Positions 1 to 10,986 of a stretch of DNA of 64,000 bases are shown here, piece after piece. The notes under the pieces are model-generated. The model saw only the letters and a program-made list of their open reading frames with translations, did not search any database and was not told the DNA's origin. The first letter of the stretch is position 1, and each line of letters begins with the position of its first letter. The stretch comes from Aurantiochytrium sp. KH105 (Eukaryota > Sar > Bigyra > Thraustochytrida > Thraustochytriidae), in the NCBI GenBank assembly GCA_003116975.1, contig BGKB01000073.1, positions 124,001-188,000 on the forward strand. The letters run 5' to 3'. The translations under genes and the position numbers were made by a program.

Positions 1-2
1 AG

Positions 3-3000
3 CGTTCTCGGTTCCCACGTTTCTATTTCGTTTCCAACCCGGTGCTGCTTCAGATTCTATCGCAAGGCTCCGATCTCGACGCCGTGCAACCCTTTTACGA
101 GAAAATTTTTGATGCCGTGAGTCAGGTCTCTCTAGACCCAGCGAATACGCGTACAATTACGCACGTAAAGAATGTAATTGGGGACGACGAGGAAGCTGTT
201 GCACTGTCGACTCCCGTTCAAGCCTCGGGCCACATTGAGGACTGGCTGCTGAGTCTCTTGACGGAAACGCAAACTACAATGAAAGATCACTGTCGCGCGG
301 CGGCTTCCGAATGCATAGACGCTGAGCTCGAAGACTTCATTTCGCGTCATACGGCGCAGTTTGCGCTTCTGGGCCTCCAGCTTAAGTGGACTGCGCAAAT
401 GACGCATGCGCTTACGCACTGCAAGGGCAACAAGAATATCATGGGTGAGACGAGCAAGTTGCAGCTGGCAATTCTCACCAAGCTTTCGTCTATGTGCCTC
501 ACGGACCTTGGGTCCGCCATGAATCGGAAAAAGATTGAAACACTCGTCACCGTGCAGGTACATCAGCGTGACGTGTCCGCGGACCTCTTTCGCATGTTTA
601 AGGACCGCCGTGTAGGCTCGGCGCAGGACTTTGACTGGACCAAACAAGCTCGCTTCTACTGGAACCCGGATCCCGTGCAGGGCGGGTGCTCGATCTCCGT
701 TTGCGACATGGACTTTACTTATGCCTACGAGTACCTCGGCTGTAAGGAGCGACTGGTTATCACGCCTCTCACAGATCGATGCTACGTGAGTCTTACGCAA
801 GCGCTCGGCATGAACCTGGGCGGTGCTCCAGCAGGGCCAGCGGGCACCGGCAAGACTGAAACCGTCAAGGATCTCGGTCGCGCTCTCGGCACGTACGTAG
901 TGGTCATCAATTGCTCGGACCAACAACGACATACAGACCTGGCCAAGATCTTCAAGGGACTCTGTCGTGCGGGTATTTGGGGCTGTTTTGATGAGTTTAA
1001 TCGCATCGAGCTCCCCGTACTCAGTGTAGTCGCTCAGCAGATCCTCGCAATCACCAACGCGAAGCGTATGCAAAGCGCCACGCTCACATTTCCCGGCGAT
1101 GCAGACGCGATCTCGATCAAGCACACCGTAGGTACCTTTATTACGATGAACCCGGGATATGCAGGTCGCCAGGAGCTCCCCGAAAATCTCAAGGCACTGT
1201 TCCGAACAGTGGCAATGATGGTTCCCGATCGTGAGATTATCATCCGCGTCAAACTCTGCAGTGTCGGCTATAGCAAGTTCACCGAGCTGGCCAACAAGTT
1301 CAATACCTTGTATCGCTGCTGCGAGATGCAGCTTTCCGCGCAACATCACTACGACTTTGGTCTACGTAACATCCTCTCTGTACTGCGCACGGCTGGGCAG
1401 ATTAAGCGCGACAATCAAAGCCACGATGAGCACGCGCTTCTCATGCGGGCACTCCGTGACATGAATCTCAGCAAACTTGTCGCGCTCGATGTCCCGCTGT
1501 TCTTATCGCTCTTGCTCGATCTCTTTCCTCAGCAGCAAAGCCAGCAGCAGGTTTTGCAGGACGAGCAGAATGGCGAGGGCGGCATTGGTCCCGCGCTTTC
1601 TCTCGTGCTGCGAGAAGGTGGGCTTCAAGTGCATCCTCCTTGGGTACGAAAAGTGCACCAAGTGCACGACACGACGCTTGTTCGCCACGGCATCATTGTT
1701 CTCGGTCCCGCCGGTGCTGGTAAGTCGGCTTGTCTCGAAGTCCTCGCGGAAGCACAGACCCGGCTCAACGGCGTACCCACCAAAATTGTTCGAATGAATC
1801 CCAAGGCGATAAGAGCCCAGGAAATGTTTGGCGAGACGGATCCTGCAAGTCATGAGTGGGTCGATGGCGTTTTTGCGACCTTGTGGGCAAAGCACAATGA
1901 CCGCTCGCGTCGCGACCGAACCTGGCTCGTGTGCGATGGCCCTGTGGATGCACTATGGGTAGAAAATCTCAATACTGTGCTGGATGACAACAAGATCCTC
2001 ACATTGGCCAACGGAGAACGGATTTCCATGTCAGACAACGTCAAGCTCGTGTTTGAGACCGAAGACCTCGAGAACGCCTCTCCGGCAACAGTGTCCCGTG
2101 CAGGGATCATCTTTGTAAGTGACTCGGATTTGGACTGGGAGCCCGTCCTTGAGTCGTGGATCGCCCAGCAGCAGGAGGCGCACCGTCCCATCTTACGCGA
2201 TCTCTTTGCAAGATGGGTCGGAAACTGCGATCTCTTTGCTGCATTTTCGCGGCTCTTCGTCTCGACGCTGCCACGAACACGCGTCTCCTTGATCACGTCA
2301 ACGTTTCAGCTCATGGAAAAACTCATCGCACAGGCCAAGCTCTCGGACTCGCCGAGCGACGCGGAGCAAGAGCTGGAGCGGATTTTGCTGTTCTCCCTCA
2401 CGTGGACGTTTGGAGCCCTTGTTGATGCTGCAGATCGCAGCAAGTTCGACCAGCTGCTCCGTTCTGTCGCGGGGGAGACCTCGAGCGAGGCGCTTCCGGC
2501 GCGCGCCAACAACGACGACTCGTGCTTTAACTATCGTCTTGCTTTGCCCGAGACATCCTGGGAGCCCTGGGAGGAGCCTGCATGGAAACCTCGAGGGGGT
2601 GAAAGTCATCTTTCCCGGTTTCGGCGCGACTTTGCAAACTTGCGCATCCCCACGTCAGAGACACTTCGTGCAACCTTTGTTCTCAAGCAAATGCACGCGC
2701 GACGAAAGCCTCTGCTGCTCGTAGGCGACTGTGGGACGGGCAAGTCGACGCTGGCGCGCATGTTCGCAGACAGCATGCAGGAAGAAGATGACCAGCAGAG
2801 TCGACAGGTCTTCAAGGCCATCAAGCTCAGCTTTTCCACGACGCCTCGAGTGCTCCAAGACGCCATCGAGGGCGAAGTCGACAAGCGCGGAGGCAAAACG
2901 TACGGACCGAGCAATGGGCAGGAAATGACAATTTTCCTCGATGACCTTTCTCTTCCCGAAACAAACCTTTGGGGCGACCAGCCAACGATGGAGCTTGTGC

Positions 3001-6000
3001 GCCAGCTCGTCGAGTTGCGTACGCTTGCCTTTCTTGATAAGGACAAGCGCGGAGACTTTAAGACGCTCGAGGACGTTCAGTTCATGGCTGCCATGACGCG
3101 CGCCCGTGCTGGAAGTCTTCAAGCGACCAGTGCAGTCGCTGAGAAGGACAAGGACTCAGCGGTGGCGGCAGCCACCGCTGACTCCGAGGAAGCTCACGAC
3201 GCTCAGGCCTTGCGACAGGTCGGCATCCCACGTCGCCTCTTGCGGCACTTCTTTGTGCTTAATGTGTCGCCACCGAATCAACAGACACTGTCCGGCATCT
3301 ATCTCACCATGATCCGAAGCTTTGTGGCTTGCGCTGGGCTGCAAAATGCGGAGTGGGATCTCAGCAAGCTTGGAACGATGGCCGACAAGCTTGTTCCCGC
3401 GACGATCAACTTGTGGAACCGAGCACGGGATTTTCTCCTGCCGACGCCGTCAAAGGCACACTACATCTTTACGCTCCGCGATCTGAGCCGTGTCTTCCAG
3501 GGCGTTATGCGTGTGCCCGTGGACGTAATTCTTGAGTTGGGCGAGAAGACCATTTATAAGGTTTGGCGCCATGAGGTGGAACGCGTCTTTGCTGATAAGC
3601 TGATCTGCGAGACCGACAAGTCTCGGTTGCGATCAATTGCTGACGAGGTCGCGAATCGAGATTTGGGCAAGGATGTCGCTTCTCAATGTTACTATGCCAG
3701 CGCTAGTTCAGGTGCAAGCGCAAGCTCAAATGCGAGCGCATCCGGAAACAGAAAGCAATCCAAGAAGGAAGTTGCTCAAGGTGGTAAATCGAGTGCCGGC
3801 CCCAAAGAGCTCGTGCAATTTGTGGACTTTTTGCGAGATCCTGTCATTGACGAAGACGACGGGTCGGTCGTTGCCCCGGCGCCGCGCGTGTACGAGCCCG
3901 CACCCTCGATGGAGGCTCTGCAGGAGCGGGTATTTGAGTTCCTTGACCTGCACAATCAAGAGAGTCCTGAACGCGAGCTGGACCTTGTCCTCTTTCGTGA
4001 CGCCCTTTCACATCTCTTGCGTGCGGTTCGGGTGCTCGGACTCCCTCGCGGTAATCTCTTGCTTGTTGGTGTCGGGGGCTCTGGCAAACAGAGCATCGCT
4101 AAATTGGCTGCTTACATTGCCCAGCTCGAGCTCTTTCGCATGAATGTGTCCAAGTCTTACTCTCGAGCAAACCTTTTCGAGGACATGAGAGCATTGTACA
4201 GGGTGGTGGGCAAGGAGCGCAAATCGCTAGCATTCCTCGTCAGCGAGCCAGACATCCGCGAGGAGTCCTTTTTGGAGATCTTTAATGCGTATCTATCGAG
4301 TGGCGACATCGTGTCCCTCTTTCCCAAGGATGAGCTTGCCGTGATGGCCTCGGACATGCGTAGCATCGCCATCAAGGAGCAGCCTGGATTCATCGACACG
4401 CCCGAAAATCTGACGCGCTACTTTGTTGACTCGATCCGCGACAAGTTGCATATGATTTTGTGCATGTCCCCGGTGCATGCAAAGTACCAGGAGCGAGTGC
4501 GAAGATTCCCGGCTCTTTTTGCAGAATCCTTTATTGACTGGTACCTGCCGTGGCCCACTGAAGCCTTGCAGGCCGTGGCGGATCAACGCCTTGCTGACTT
4601 CGAGCTGACTTGTAGCGACGCGGTGCGTGCATCCTTGGTCGCGCACACGGGCTCGGTGCACGCCTTGGCGCAAGAACAGGCCCGCGCCTACAATTCACAG
4701 CTGCAGGGATCGATCCATATGACGCCCAAGTCCTTTCTCTCGTATCTAGAGCAGTTCAAGGACATGTACGCTCAACGCCTCGAGGAGCTGACGCAAAAGG
4801 AGACACAAATTGAGCTCGGACTCTCCAAGCTTGTCACTGGAGCGAGTGATGTGGAGCAGCTCAAGGTGGTTTTGGCCCAGGAGGAGGTCAAACTGCGCGC
4901 CGCCGAGGAGGCGTGCAATTCCATGATCAGCTCACTGGAACAGTCTTCGATGGAAGCGAAAAAGGAAGCCGACGCAGTTTCGCGCATTAAAGCTGCTTGC
5001 GAGGCTGAAGCAGCACTCATTACTGAGGAAAAGAACGCTGCGGAGGAAGACCTCAAGGCTGCACAGCCTTTCTTGGAAGAAGCTGAAAAGGCTGCCAACT
5101 CCATCAAACCAAATGATCTAAACGAGCTCAAGAAGCTGCCCAAGCCTGGTGACATCATCAAACTCACTTTTGATGGTGTCATGATTTTGCGCATGTACAA
5201 GCTCAAGCCGGTCTCTATGGCCAAGGTGAACATTGGTATTGGTAAGGAGAAGAAGGAGATCCGCTTTGTCGGCGACTCGTATACACTGTGCCAAAAGTCG
5301 ATGCTGGCAGATTCGGGCTTTCTTAAGAGTCTCTTTCGCTTTTCTGCAGAGGAAAAGGACAACATCAATGACGAGACAATTGAACTTCTCATGCCGTATC
5401 TGGACCTACCCGACTTTTCCCCGTTGGTTGCGCGCAACGCCAGCAAGGCTTGCGAAGGCCTTTGCGCATGGGTTCTTGCCATGGCAAAGTACCACAGCGC
5501 TTCGAAAATGGTGAAACCCAAGCTTGAAAAGCTCGGTCTGGCTGAAGCCAAGCTGGAAACCGCACTTGGAGACCTAGCCGATGCCGAAAGCAAACTGCAG
5601 TCATGCAAGAACAAGCTCGAAGAGCTTCAGGAACGTTTCCAGGCTCAAATGGCTGAGAAGCAGGAAATCGAAGACGGGACCCGCCAGAGCAGGGCGCGCA
5701 TGGATAAGGCCACTGCGCTTATTGAGGGCCTCAAGGACGAGCGCACGCGCTGGGGCCAGGATGCGAGTGCTTTTGCCGATGCCAAGAAGCGTCTTGTTGG
5801 CGACTGCGCCGTCGCGAGCGCCTTCCTTTCATATGCTGGAGCATTCAACCAGGACTTTCGCAACCGTCTTGTACAGACGTGCTTCGTGGGAGATCTTGTC
5901 AAGCGCAAGGTGCCTGTGACGCTGCGCGAAAATGTGACGCCTGGGGAGGACGAGACAAAGGCAAAGGTTACTGCAGGTGGCGCACCTGGGACCTTCGACT

Positions 6001-9000
6001 TGCTGGGTTTCCTTACAGATCCGGTAACTATTGCCGATTTTGGAGCACAAGGTCTCCCGCGCGACTCGTTGTCAGTGGAAAATGGTGTCCTCGTAATGCA
6101 GAGCGCGCGACATCCGTTGCTGGTAGATCCGCAGGGTCAAGCCCTGCAATGGATTCGTCGACGCGAGGCGGCGCAACTGCCTGCTTTTGGAACGACCACC
6201 ATGCAGCATCCGCGCTTCCGAGACCAGCTAGAGTCATGCCTCGCTCAGGGTAAGAGCCTCGTGGTGACGGGTATTCAAAGTGAGGTCGATCCCGTGCTGG
6301 ACCCGGTGCTCGACAAAGAAATCGTCTCGCGGGGTCGAGCGCACTACATTGTCATTGCTGACAAGGCAGTGGACTTTGACGTTTCCTTTGCTCTCTTCCT
6401 CATCACAAGCGCTTCTCGCGCGAGCTTCACACCCGAGCTCCAGGCGCGAACCACTGTGATCGACTTCACGGTCACGGAAGAGGGTCTCGAGGATCAGCTT
6501 TTGGGCCAAGTCATCCAGAAGGAGCAGCGCGCGCTGGAGGACCAGCTGACCGAAGTCTTGGCCTCCGTGACGAGCAACACGCGCCGGCTGCACGTGTTAA
6601 ATGAAGAGCTCTTGGAGCGATTGACGGAGAACAGCGGCAACCTGTTGGACGATGACGCGCTGGTGTCAGTTCTGGCGGGTACGAAGCGAGCTGCAACAGA
6701 GGTTAACGAGAAGCTGCAGACTGCCGCAGAAACGCGAGCCTCGATCCTTGAGAAACGCGAACAGTATCGTGCCGTGGCAACGCGGGGAACAGCGTTGTAC
6801 TTTGGAATTGTCGCTCTCAGCGCGCTCAACCCCATGTACCAGACAGCTCTGGACCAGTTCATTGTGCTTTTCCGACGAGCGATGGACTTGGCGGAGAAGA
6901 ACCCGAGTATTGTGCGCCGTGTCTCTGCCATAATCAAGACCCTCACGGCAACTGTGCACCACTATGTAAATCTCGGACTTTACAAAAAGGACAAGCTCGC
7001 GTTTGTGCTCTTTGTATGCCTTCAGTGTTTGCTCAAGAGTCATATTGTCGAGCCCGCGATGGTCGATGTGTTGCTGCGAGGCGCTGCGGACATTGATGCA
7101 AACACCGCACCGCCAAAACCGATTTCGTGGTTGTCGCAGGAAGCGTACCTGAATGCGCTTGCATTGGCTCAGAATGTGCCATTTTTCGGCTCTTTGATGG
7201 CCAACATTGTCGGCAAAGAGTCCCTGTGGCGGCGTTGGTGGGAAAGCGACAGTCCTGAGCTCGGTCAGATCCCCGACTACGAAAGCAAGCTTGCGTCAGA
7301 CATGACGGGCGACTTCTTCCGGCTTCTCCTAGTGCGTGTCTTGCGCGAAGATCGCGCGGCACGTGCAGCACAAGCTTTTGTAGCCAAGAGCGAAATGATC
7401 GAATCGCACGGACACACTCACCCCTTTCTTGGGCCACATTTTGTAACAAGCCCTGCAGAGTCAATGGAGACAGCGCTCGAGCAGACAGAGCCGCACATCC
7501 CCGTCGTGTACTTGCTGAGCCCTGGCGGAGACCCGACGGAAGCACTTGAAGCATTGTGTAAACGTCAAAAGCAGCGGCTGACGTGCGTGTCAATGGGTGC
7601 CGGCCAGGGCCCTGTGGCGCTCAAGTCGCTGAGCGCAGCCATTGCACTTGGCGAATGGGTGCTTTTGCAGAACGGGCACCTCGACATTGGCTTTATGGAC
7701 GCACTCCAGGCGATTTTGGAAAAGGTGAAGCACGCAGTATCAAGTGATTCGCAAGCGCCGAGTGGGCCCTCTGTGGGCGACAATGGCTATGTGAGTCATG
7801 CAGAATCCGGCGCAGCGGAAGAGCGGCTCGCTGTAAATCCGAAGTTTCGCCTATTCGTGACAACTGAGTCCCGGCCAGACTTTCCCGTCGGACTCTTGCA
7901 ACAAGCTCTCAAAGTGACGAATGAGCCTCCCGCGGGGATCAAATCATCGATGATGCGCTGCTTTACGGAATTGGTTGATCAAGAGAGGCTCGATCGGGTT
8001 GAATCAGACGTATGGAGGAAGATGCTCTTCACTACGTGCTTTTTACACGCCGTTGTTCAAGAGCGGCGGCGCATTGGCCCCATTGGCTGGACGATCCCGT
8101 ACCAGTTCACAGTCGGTGACTTGCAAGCGTCTCTTTCATTTGTGGAGCGGCATCTGTTTGGTGCTTCTGAGATCTCCTGGCATGCAATCCAGTACATGGT
8201 TGCAGAAGTTCAGCTCGGTGCGTCCGTCACGGATGATGTAGATCGCCGTCTCATGGCAACCTTCGCGGACCTCTACTTGCAGCCCGCTTCGTTGGCGCCG
8301 GGCGCAACTTTGGCCCGGAGTCCGACGTTCACGTACGAGGTTCCTGACTTTCCTGAAATTGAGCAGTACGTCGCGGCTGTGGCAGCTTTCCCAGAAGGTG
8401 ACGACAGCGCCGAGGTGCTTGGGTTGCACGCAAACGCACAGGTCAGCTCGCGTGCCCAGACTTCGCAGACACTCTTGGACTCGATGCTGCAAATGCAACC
8501 CAAGCACGCTCCTGCGCAAAGTACAGATGATGCTAGCGCAACGGGTCAAGCCGAGATGGACGTCGCCACGCGAGCAGCCAAAATCTTGAGCGAATTGCCA
8601 ACGCTGCCAGCGCCTTCGGCTTGTGCCGCGCACATTGAACGTCTCGGCGGTCTTTCTGTCCCGTTGAATGTTGTGCTTTCGCAAGAGCTCGCCTTTTTGC
8701 AGAATGTGCTGACGACCGTGAAAACTTCGTTGCGAGAGCTGTTAGCTGCACTCAAGGGTCACGCAACAATGAACCCCGAGCTCGCTGAGCTACATGATCT
8801 TATCTTCATCGCCAAGGTACCCTCGTTATGGGGTTGGCAAGCTGCGGGTCTAAATTCGTGGATGACAGGGTGTCACGATCGAGTTGACCACTTTGCAAGT
8901 TGGGCAACGCACGGCGCGCCGTCTTGCATTTGGCTGGGGGGTTTTGCTCGCCCGCAGGCGCTTTTGACAGCTGTCAAGCAAGAGGTGACCCGAGCTCACG

Positions 9001-9389
9001 CAGAAGACGGATGGGCTCTGGACGGTGTCGAGTTGTCGACGCAAATTACAAGTTTTGCGGAAAACACCCATGTGCGCGCAGCGCCGAAGCACGGCGTTTA
9101 CGTTCATGGACTTGTCTTGGAAGGTGCTGCATGGAACGCTTCGGATCTTTCGCTCTCGGCTCCTGCGCCGAAGACTGTCTCGACGCCAATGCCCGTCATT
9201 CATGTGTCGGCTACGACGCGCGACGCGGCAAAGCGAAGTGGGGCCGAATACGGCCCGTTTGGGCCTTATGAGGCCCCGCTGTATCGAGACACGGCTCGTC
9301 GCGAGTTCGTCGCGTACATCAAGCTGCCTTCCAAGGAGCAGCGTCCCTCGCATTGGGCTTTGCGTGGTGCAGCACTTGTGCTTAGCTGA
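3..9389 (+). CDS. Axonemal dynein heavy chain, outer-arm DNAH5/8-like (5' partial)
   Basis: Motor subunit that drives microtubule sliding in the flagellar axoneme. The frame is open from base 3, and the residues before the first Met/Val (RFYFVSNP) match the end of the dynein linker, so the true start lies upstream and the tail and most of the linker are missing. Four ordered P-loops are visible: AAA1 GPAGTGKT (834-857), AAA2 GPAGAGKS (1704-1727), AAA3 GDCGTGKS (2724-2747) and AAA4 GVGGSGKQ (4068-4091). The coiled-coil stalk flanking the microtubule-binding region lies near 4780-5780, followed by AAA5/6 and the C-terminal region, ending WALRGAALVLS. The AAA1 stretch with HYDFGLRNILSVLRT and RDMNLSKL is the pattern I know from DNAH5/DNAH8 (outer-arm gamma class). 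No intron interrupts over 9 kb. Dynein is certain; the subclass is fairly likely. Confidence 0.95.
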   Translation, partial: RSRFPRFYFVSNPVLLQILSQGSDLDAVQPFYEKIFDAVSQVSLDPANTRTITHVKNVIGDDEEAVALSTPVQASGHIEDWLLSLLTETQTTMKDHCRAAASECIDAELEDFISRHTAQFALLGLQLKWTAQMTHALTHCKGNKNIMGETSKLQLAILTKLSSMCLTDLGSAMNRKKIETLVTVQVHQRDVSADLFRMFKDRRVGSAQDFDWTKQARFYWNPDPVQGGCSISVCDMDFTYAYEYLGCKERLVITPLTDRCYVSLTQALGMNLGGAPAGPAGTGKTETVKDLGRALGTYVVVINCSDQQRHTDLAKIFKGLCRAGIWGCFDEFNRIELPVLSVVAQQILAITNAKRMQSATLTFPGDADAISIKHTVGTFITMNPGYAGRQELPENLKALFRTVAMMVPDREIIIRVKLCSVGYSKFTELANKFNTLYRCCEMQLSAQHHYDFGLRNILSVLRTAGQIKRDNQSHDEHALLMRALRDMNLSKLVALDVPLFLSLLLDLFPQQQSQQQVLQDEQNGEGGIGPALSLVLREGGLQVHPPWVRKVHQVHDTTLVRHGIIVLGPAGAGKSACLEVLAEAQTRLNGVPTKIVRMNPKAIRAQEMFGETDPASHEWVDGVFATLWAKHNDRSRRDRTWLVCDGPVDALWVENLNTVLDDNKILTLANGERISMSDNVKLVFETEDLENASPATVSRAGIIFVSDSDLDWEPVLESWIAQQQEAHRPILRDLFARWVGNCDLFAAFSRLFVSTLPRTRVSLITSTFQLMEKLIAQAKLSDSPSDAEQELERILLFSLTWTFGALVDAADRSKFDQLLRSVAGETSSEALPARANNDDSCFNYRLALPETSWEPWEEPAWKPRGGESHLSRFRRDFANLRIPTSETLRATFVLKQMHARRKPLLLVGDCGTGKSTLARMFADSMQEEDDQQSRQVFKAIKLSFSTTPRVLQDAIEGEVDKRGGKTYGPSNGQEMTIFLDDLSLPETNLWGDQPTMELVRQLVELRTLAFLDKDKRGDFKTLEDVQFMAAMTRARAGSLQATSAVAEKDKDSAVAAATADSEEAHDAQALRQVGIPRRLLRHFFVLNVSPPNQQTLSGIYLTMIRSFVACAGLQNAEWDLSKLGTMADKLVPATINLWNRARDFLLPTPSKAHYIFTLRDLSRVFQGVMRVPVDVILELGEKTIYKVWRHEVERVFADKLICETDKSRLRSIADEVANRDLGKDVASQCYYASASSGASASSNASASGNRKQSKKEVAQGGKSSAGPKELVQFVDFLRDPVIDEDDGSVVAPAPRVYEPAPSMEALQERVFEFLDLHNQESPERELDLVLFRDALSHLLRAVRVLGLPRGNLLLVGVGGSGKQSIAKLAAYIAQLELFRMNVSKSYSRANLFEDMRALYRVVGKERKSLAFLVSEPDIREESFLEIFNAYLSSGDIVSLFPKDELAVMASDMRSIAIKEQPGFIDTPENLTRYFVDSIRDKLHMILCMSPVHAKYQERVRRFPALFAESFIDWYLPWPTEALQAVADQRLADFELTCSDAVRASLVAHTGSVHALAQEQARAYNSQLQGSIHMTPKSFLSYLEQFKDMYAQRLEELTQKETQIELGLSKLVTGASDVEQLKVVLAQEEVKLRAAEEACNSMISSLEQSSMEAKKEADAVSRIKAACEAEAALITEEKNAAEEDLKAAQPFLEEAEKAANSIKPNDLNELKKLPKPGDIIKLTFDGVMILRMYKLKPVSMAKVNIGIGKEKKEIRFVGDSYTLCQKSMLADSGFLKSLFRFSAEEKDNINDETIELLMPYLDLPDFSPLVARNASKACEGLCAWVLAMAKYHSASKMVKPKLEKLGLAEAKLETALGDLADAESKLQSCKNKLEELQERFQAQMAEKQEIEDGTRQSRARMDKATALIEGLKDERTRWGQDASAFADAKKRLVGDCAVASAFLSYAGAFNQDFRNRLVQTCFVGDLVKRKVPVTLRENVTPGEDETKAKVTAGGAPGTFDLLGFLTDPVTIADFGAQGLPRDSLSVENGVLVMQSARHPLLVDPQGQALQWIRRREAAQLPAFGTTTMQHPRFRDQLESCLAQGKSLVVTGIQSEVDPVLDPVLDKEIVSRGRAHYIVIADKAVDFDVSFALFLITSASRASFTPELQARTTVIDFTVTEEGLEDQLLGQVIQKEQRALEDQLTEVLASVTSNTRRLHVLNEELLERLTENSGNLLDDDALVSVLAGTKRAATEVNEKLQTAAETRASILEKREQYRAVATRGTALYFGIVALSALNPMYQTALDQFIVLFRRAMDLAEKNPSIVRRVSAIIKTLTATVHHYVNLGLYKKDKLAFVLFVCLQCLLKSHIVEPAMVDVLLRGAADIDANTAPPKPISWLSQEAYLNALALAQNVPFFGSLMANIVGKESLWRRWWESDSPELGQIPDYESKLASDMTGDFFRLLLVRVLREDRAARAAQAFVAKSEMIESHGHTHPFLGPHFVTSPAESMETALEQTEPHIPVVYLLSPGGDPTEALEALCKRQKQRLTCVSMGAGQGPVALKSLSAAIALGEWVLLQNGHLDIGFMDALQAILEKVKHAVSSDSQAPSGPSVGDNGYVSHAESGAAEERLAVNPKFRLFVTTESRPDFPVGLLQQALKVTNEPPAGIKSSMMRCFTELVDQERLDRVESDVWRKMLFTTCFLHAVVQERRRIGPIGWTIPYQFTVGDLQASLSFVERHLFGASEISWHAIQYMVAEVQLGASVTDDVDRRLMATFADLYLQPASLAPGATLARSPTFTYEVPDFPEIEQYVAAVAAFPEGDDSAEVLGLHANAQVSSRAQTSQTLLDSMLQMQPKHAPAQSTDDASATGQAEMDVATRAAKILSELPTLPAPSACAAHIERLGGLSVPLNVVLSQELAFLQNVLTTVKTSLRELLAALKGHATMNPELAELHDLIFIAKVPSLWGWQAAGLNSWMTGCHDRVDHFASWATHGAPSCIWLGGFARPQALLTAVKQEVTRAHAEDGWALDGVELSTQITSFAENTHVRAAPKHGVYVHGLVLEGAAWNASDLSLSAPAPKTVSTPMPVIHVSATTRDAAKRSGAEYGPFGPYEAPLYRDTARREFVAYIKLPSKEQRPSHWALRGAALVLS

Positions 9390-9717
9390 GGAATTCATAA
9401 ATTGTCGTTTCTGTTTTGTTTGGTTCTGTGTTTTATTTGTTTCTTTGTCCTTCTCTGTTTGCGTGGATGTCTTGCGCGGGGTCTTGAGATTGAGGCCCCG
9501 ATTCAAGTTTTCTTATTATTCTTTCTTGAAGCTTTGATGGCCAGGTGATTCATGCGTGATATCAAAGTCCGCATTTGTTTTGCGAGATATCAACCACAAG
9601 AGCACATGAAAAGTAGAAGAGTATTCGTGAAATCACGTTGTACAATTTATAAACTAAAAAAGAGGTCTAGGCCTAGGTGCACATTGTTCGCATCTGACAA
9701 CATTAATGATGCATCGA
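9390..9717. other. Convergent 3' spacer
   Basis: Spacer between the ends of the dynein and TBC genes. It is AT-richer than the flanking genes, with T-rich runs just after the dynein stop codon and an A-rich stretch near 9645-9662. Probably 3' untranslated sequence for both genes. No gene or RNA was recognised. Confidence 0.5.
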
Positions 9718-10986
9718 TTACCTGGCCATAGCGCCCACTGTAGATGGTCGCGTCCAAACGAGCGCCAGCGCCACGGCGACTGCTGCGACGGCTGCTGCGG
9801 TTGCCGCAGGATGAGAGACTGTCCACCGAGCATGGTGCACTGCCCAGTTCATAGATGCAATCCATGCACGACGTGTCTTGAGAGGTAACCTCATTGCCGA
9901 TGATTTGGGCAGGTCGACGTTCCGCGTTCGCTCGCCGACGCGAATGAGATCCGCGGGAGGAAATCTTGCCATCATGAAGAGTGCAGACTCGACAAGATTG
10001 TCCACACAGTTCTCCTTTTCTTCAGCGCGGGTCGCCGGCACGTATGATGAGCCTGACACGGGCGCGCCTGCGCTGGCTTGTCGTTTGGCAATTCGTTTAC
10101 GCTGTGCTTTATATTTTTTGTTGCGCTGTTCCCACGAATCCCGAGAAGTCATTGGCGCGCAGGGTGGGGCAATGTTTTGCAAAAAATGATGAATTGTTGG
10201 CATGCTACAGTCCTCTTCGGCTACCTCAAGCAAACGGCGGCGGGTGGTAGGACGCAAGACAAGTGCTGCTGCCAGGTAGATGCAGAGGAGCGGGTGCGAC
10301 GCAAGAATAATATCAAACAGACGGGCAGTCACGTTGAGGTCTTGCACCGAGTGCGCAAATCCGGTGAGAACCCACGCGAGCGCAAACATGGGTCCAACCT
10401 CTGCGCGTTCGAGTGTGGTGCTGACCTTGTGGTCAAAATGGTGAATGATCACGGGCAGCAAGTTCATTGCCTGTATGGTGGCGCCAAAGTCCTGCCCATG
10501 ATGATCTTTGAACTGAAGTCGACTTGCCGCCAGGGTCGTTTCGGACGCTGCGCGAATGTCATTACCCATGACATGAAGGTGCACCGTCGCTACGTCGTGA
10601 AAGCCCTGGTAATAGTGCAGAGTAGCGTCAGCTCGTAGCACATTGAGTATAATTTCTGTGAGGGCTTCCCGCTTGAGGACCCGAAGGTCGCGCGGCAGCG
10701 CCTTGTCGCAGCCGAAGTGGAACATGCTCCGCTCGATGTCCATGTTGAACTCCTGCACGAGCGCGTCGCGCGTTTTGGCGCGTTTGGGCGAGGCCGCGGA
10801 CGCGTCGTCGGCGTCCGCGGCCAGCAGCAGCGGCCACGCCCTGCGTCTGAGGAAGTCCGAGACGAGCCCGCCCGGCTCGGCGCTCAGCTCCGCGAGCCTC
10901 TCGGCGTCCCGCGCCGCCACGGCGCGCTCCACCTCGGCCGCCTTGCCCGCGCGCCGGCCGCCGCTGCGCGCCACCTCGCGCGCCAT
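9718..10986 (-). CDS. TBC-domain Rab GTPase-activating protein, TBC1D20-like
   Basis: Predicted GAP that stimulates GTP hydrolysis by a Rab (Rab1 in animal TBC1D20) at the ER/Golgi. From the first ATG (10986) the product is 422 aa; three further codons upstream only reach a TTG. The two catalytic fingers of TBC domains are present: the arginine-finger segment NMDIERS (R86) and the glutamine finger YYQGFHD (Q127). A hydrophobic segment close to the C-terminus (AAAVAAVAVALALVW) fits the C-terminal membrane anchor that separates TBC1D20 from most TBC proteins. It faces the dynein gene tail to tail and shares a short upstream region with the AAA+ gene at 11318. The N-terminus is rich in Ala/Arg/Glu. 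Family confident, TBC1D20 subtype likely. Confidence 0.85.
   Translation of the reverse strand: MAREVARSGGRRAGKAAEVERAVAARDAERLAELSAEPGGLVSDFLRRRAWPLLLAADADDASAASPKRAKTRDALVQEFNMDIERSMFHFGCDKALPRDLRVLKREALTEIILNVLRADATLHYYQGFHDVATVHLHVMGNDIRAASETTLAASRLQFKDHHGQDFGATIQAMNLLPVIIHHFDHKVSTTLERAEVGPMFALAWVLTGFAHSVQDLNVTARLFDIILASHPLLCIYLAAALVLRPTTRRRLLEVAEEDCSMPTIHHFLQNIAPPCAPMTSRDSWEQRNKKYKAQRKRIAKRQASAGAPVSGSSYVPATRAEEKENCVDNLVESALFMMARFPPADLIRVGERTRNVDLPKSSAMRLPLKTRRAWIASMNWAVHHARWTVSHPAATAAAVAAVAVALALVWTRPSTVGAMAR

Noticed and set aside
132-1349. 405-codon minus-strand frame inside the dynein gene
   Set aside because: Antisense shadow of the AAA1 region; no domain, and the sense strand is unambiguously dynein.
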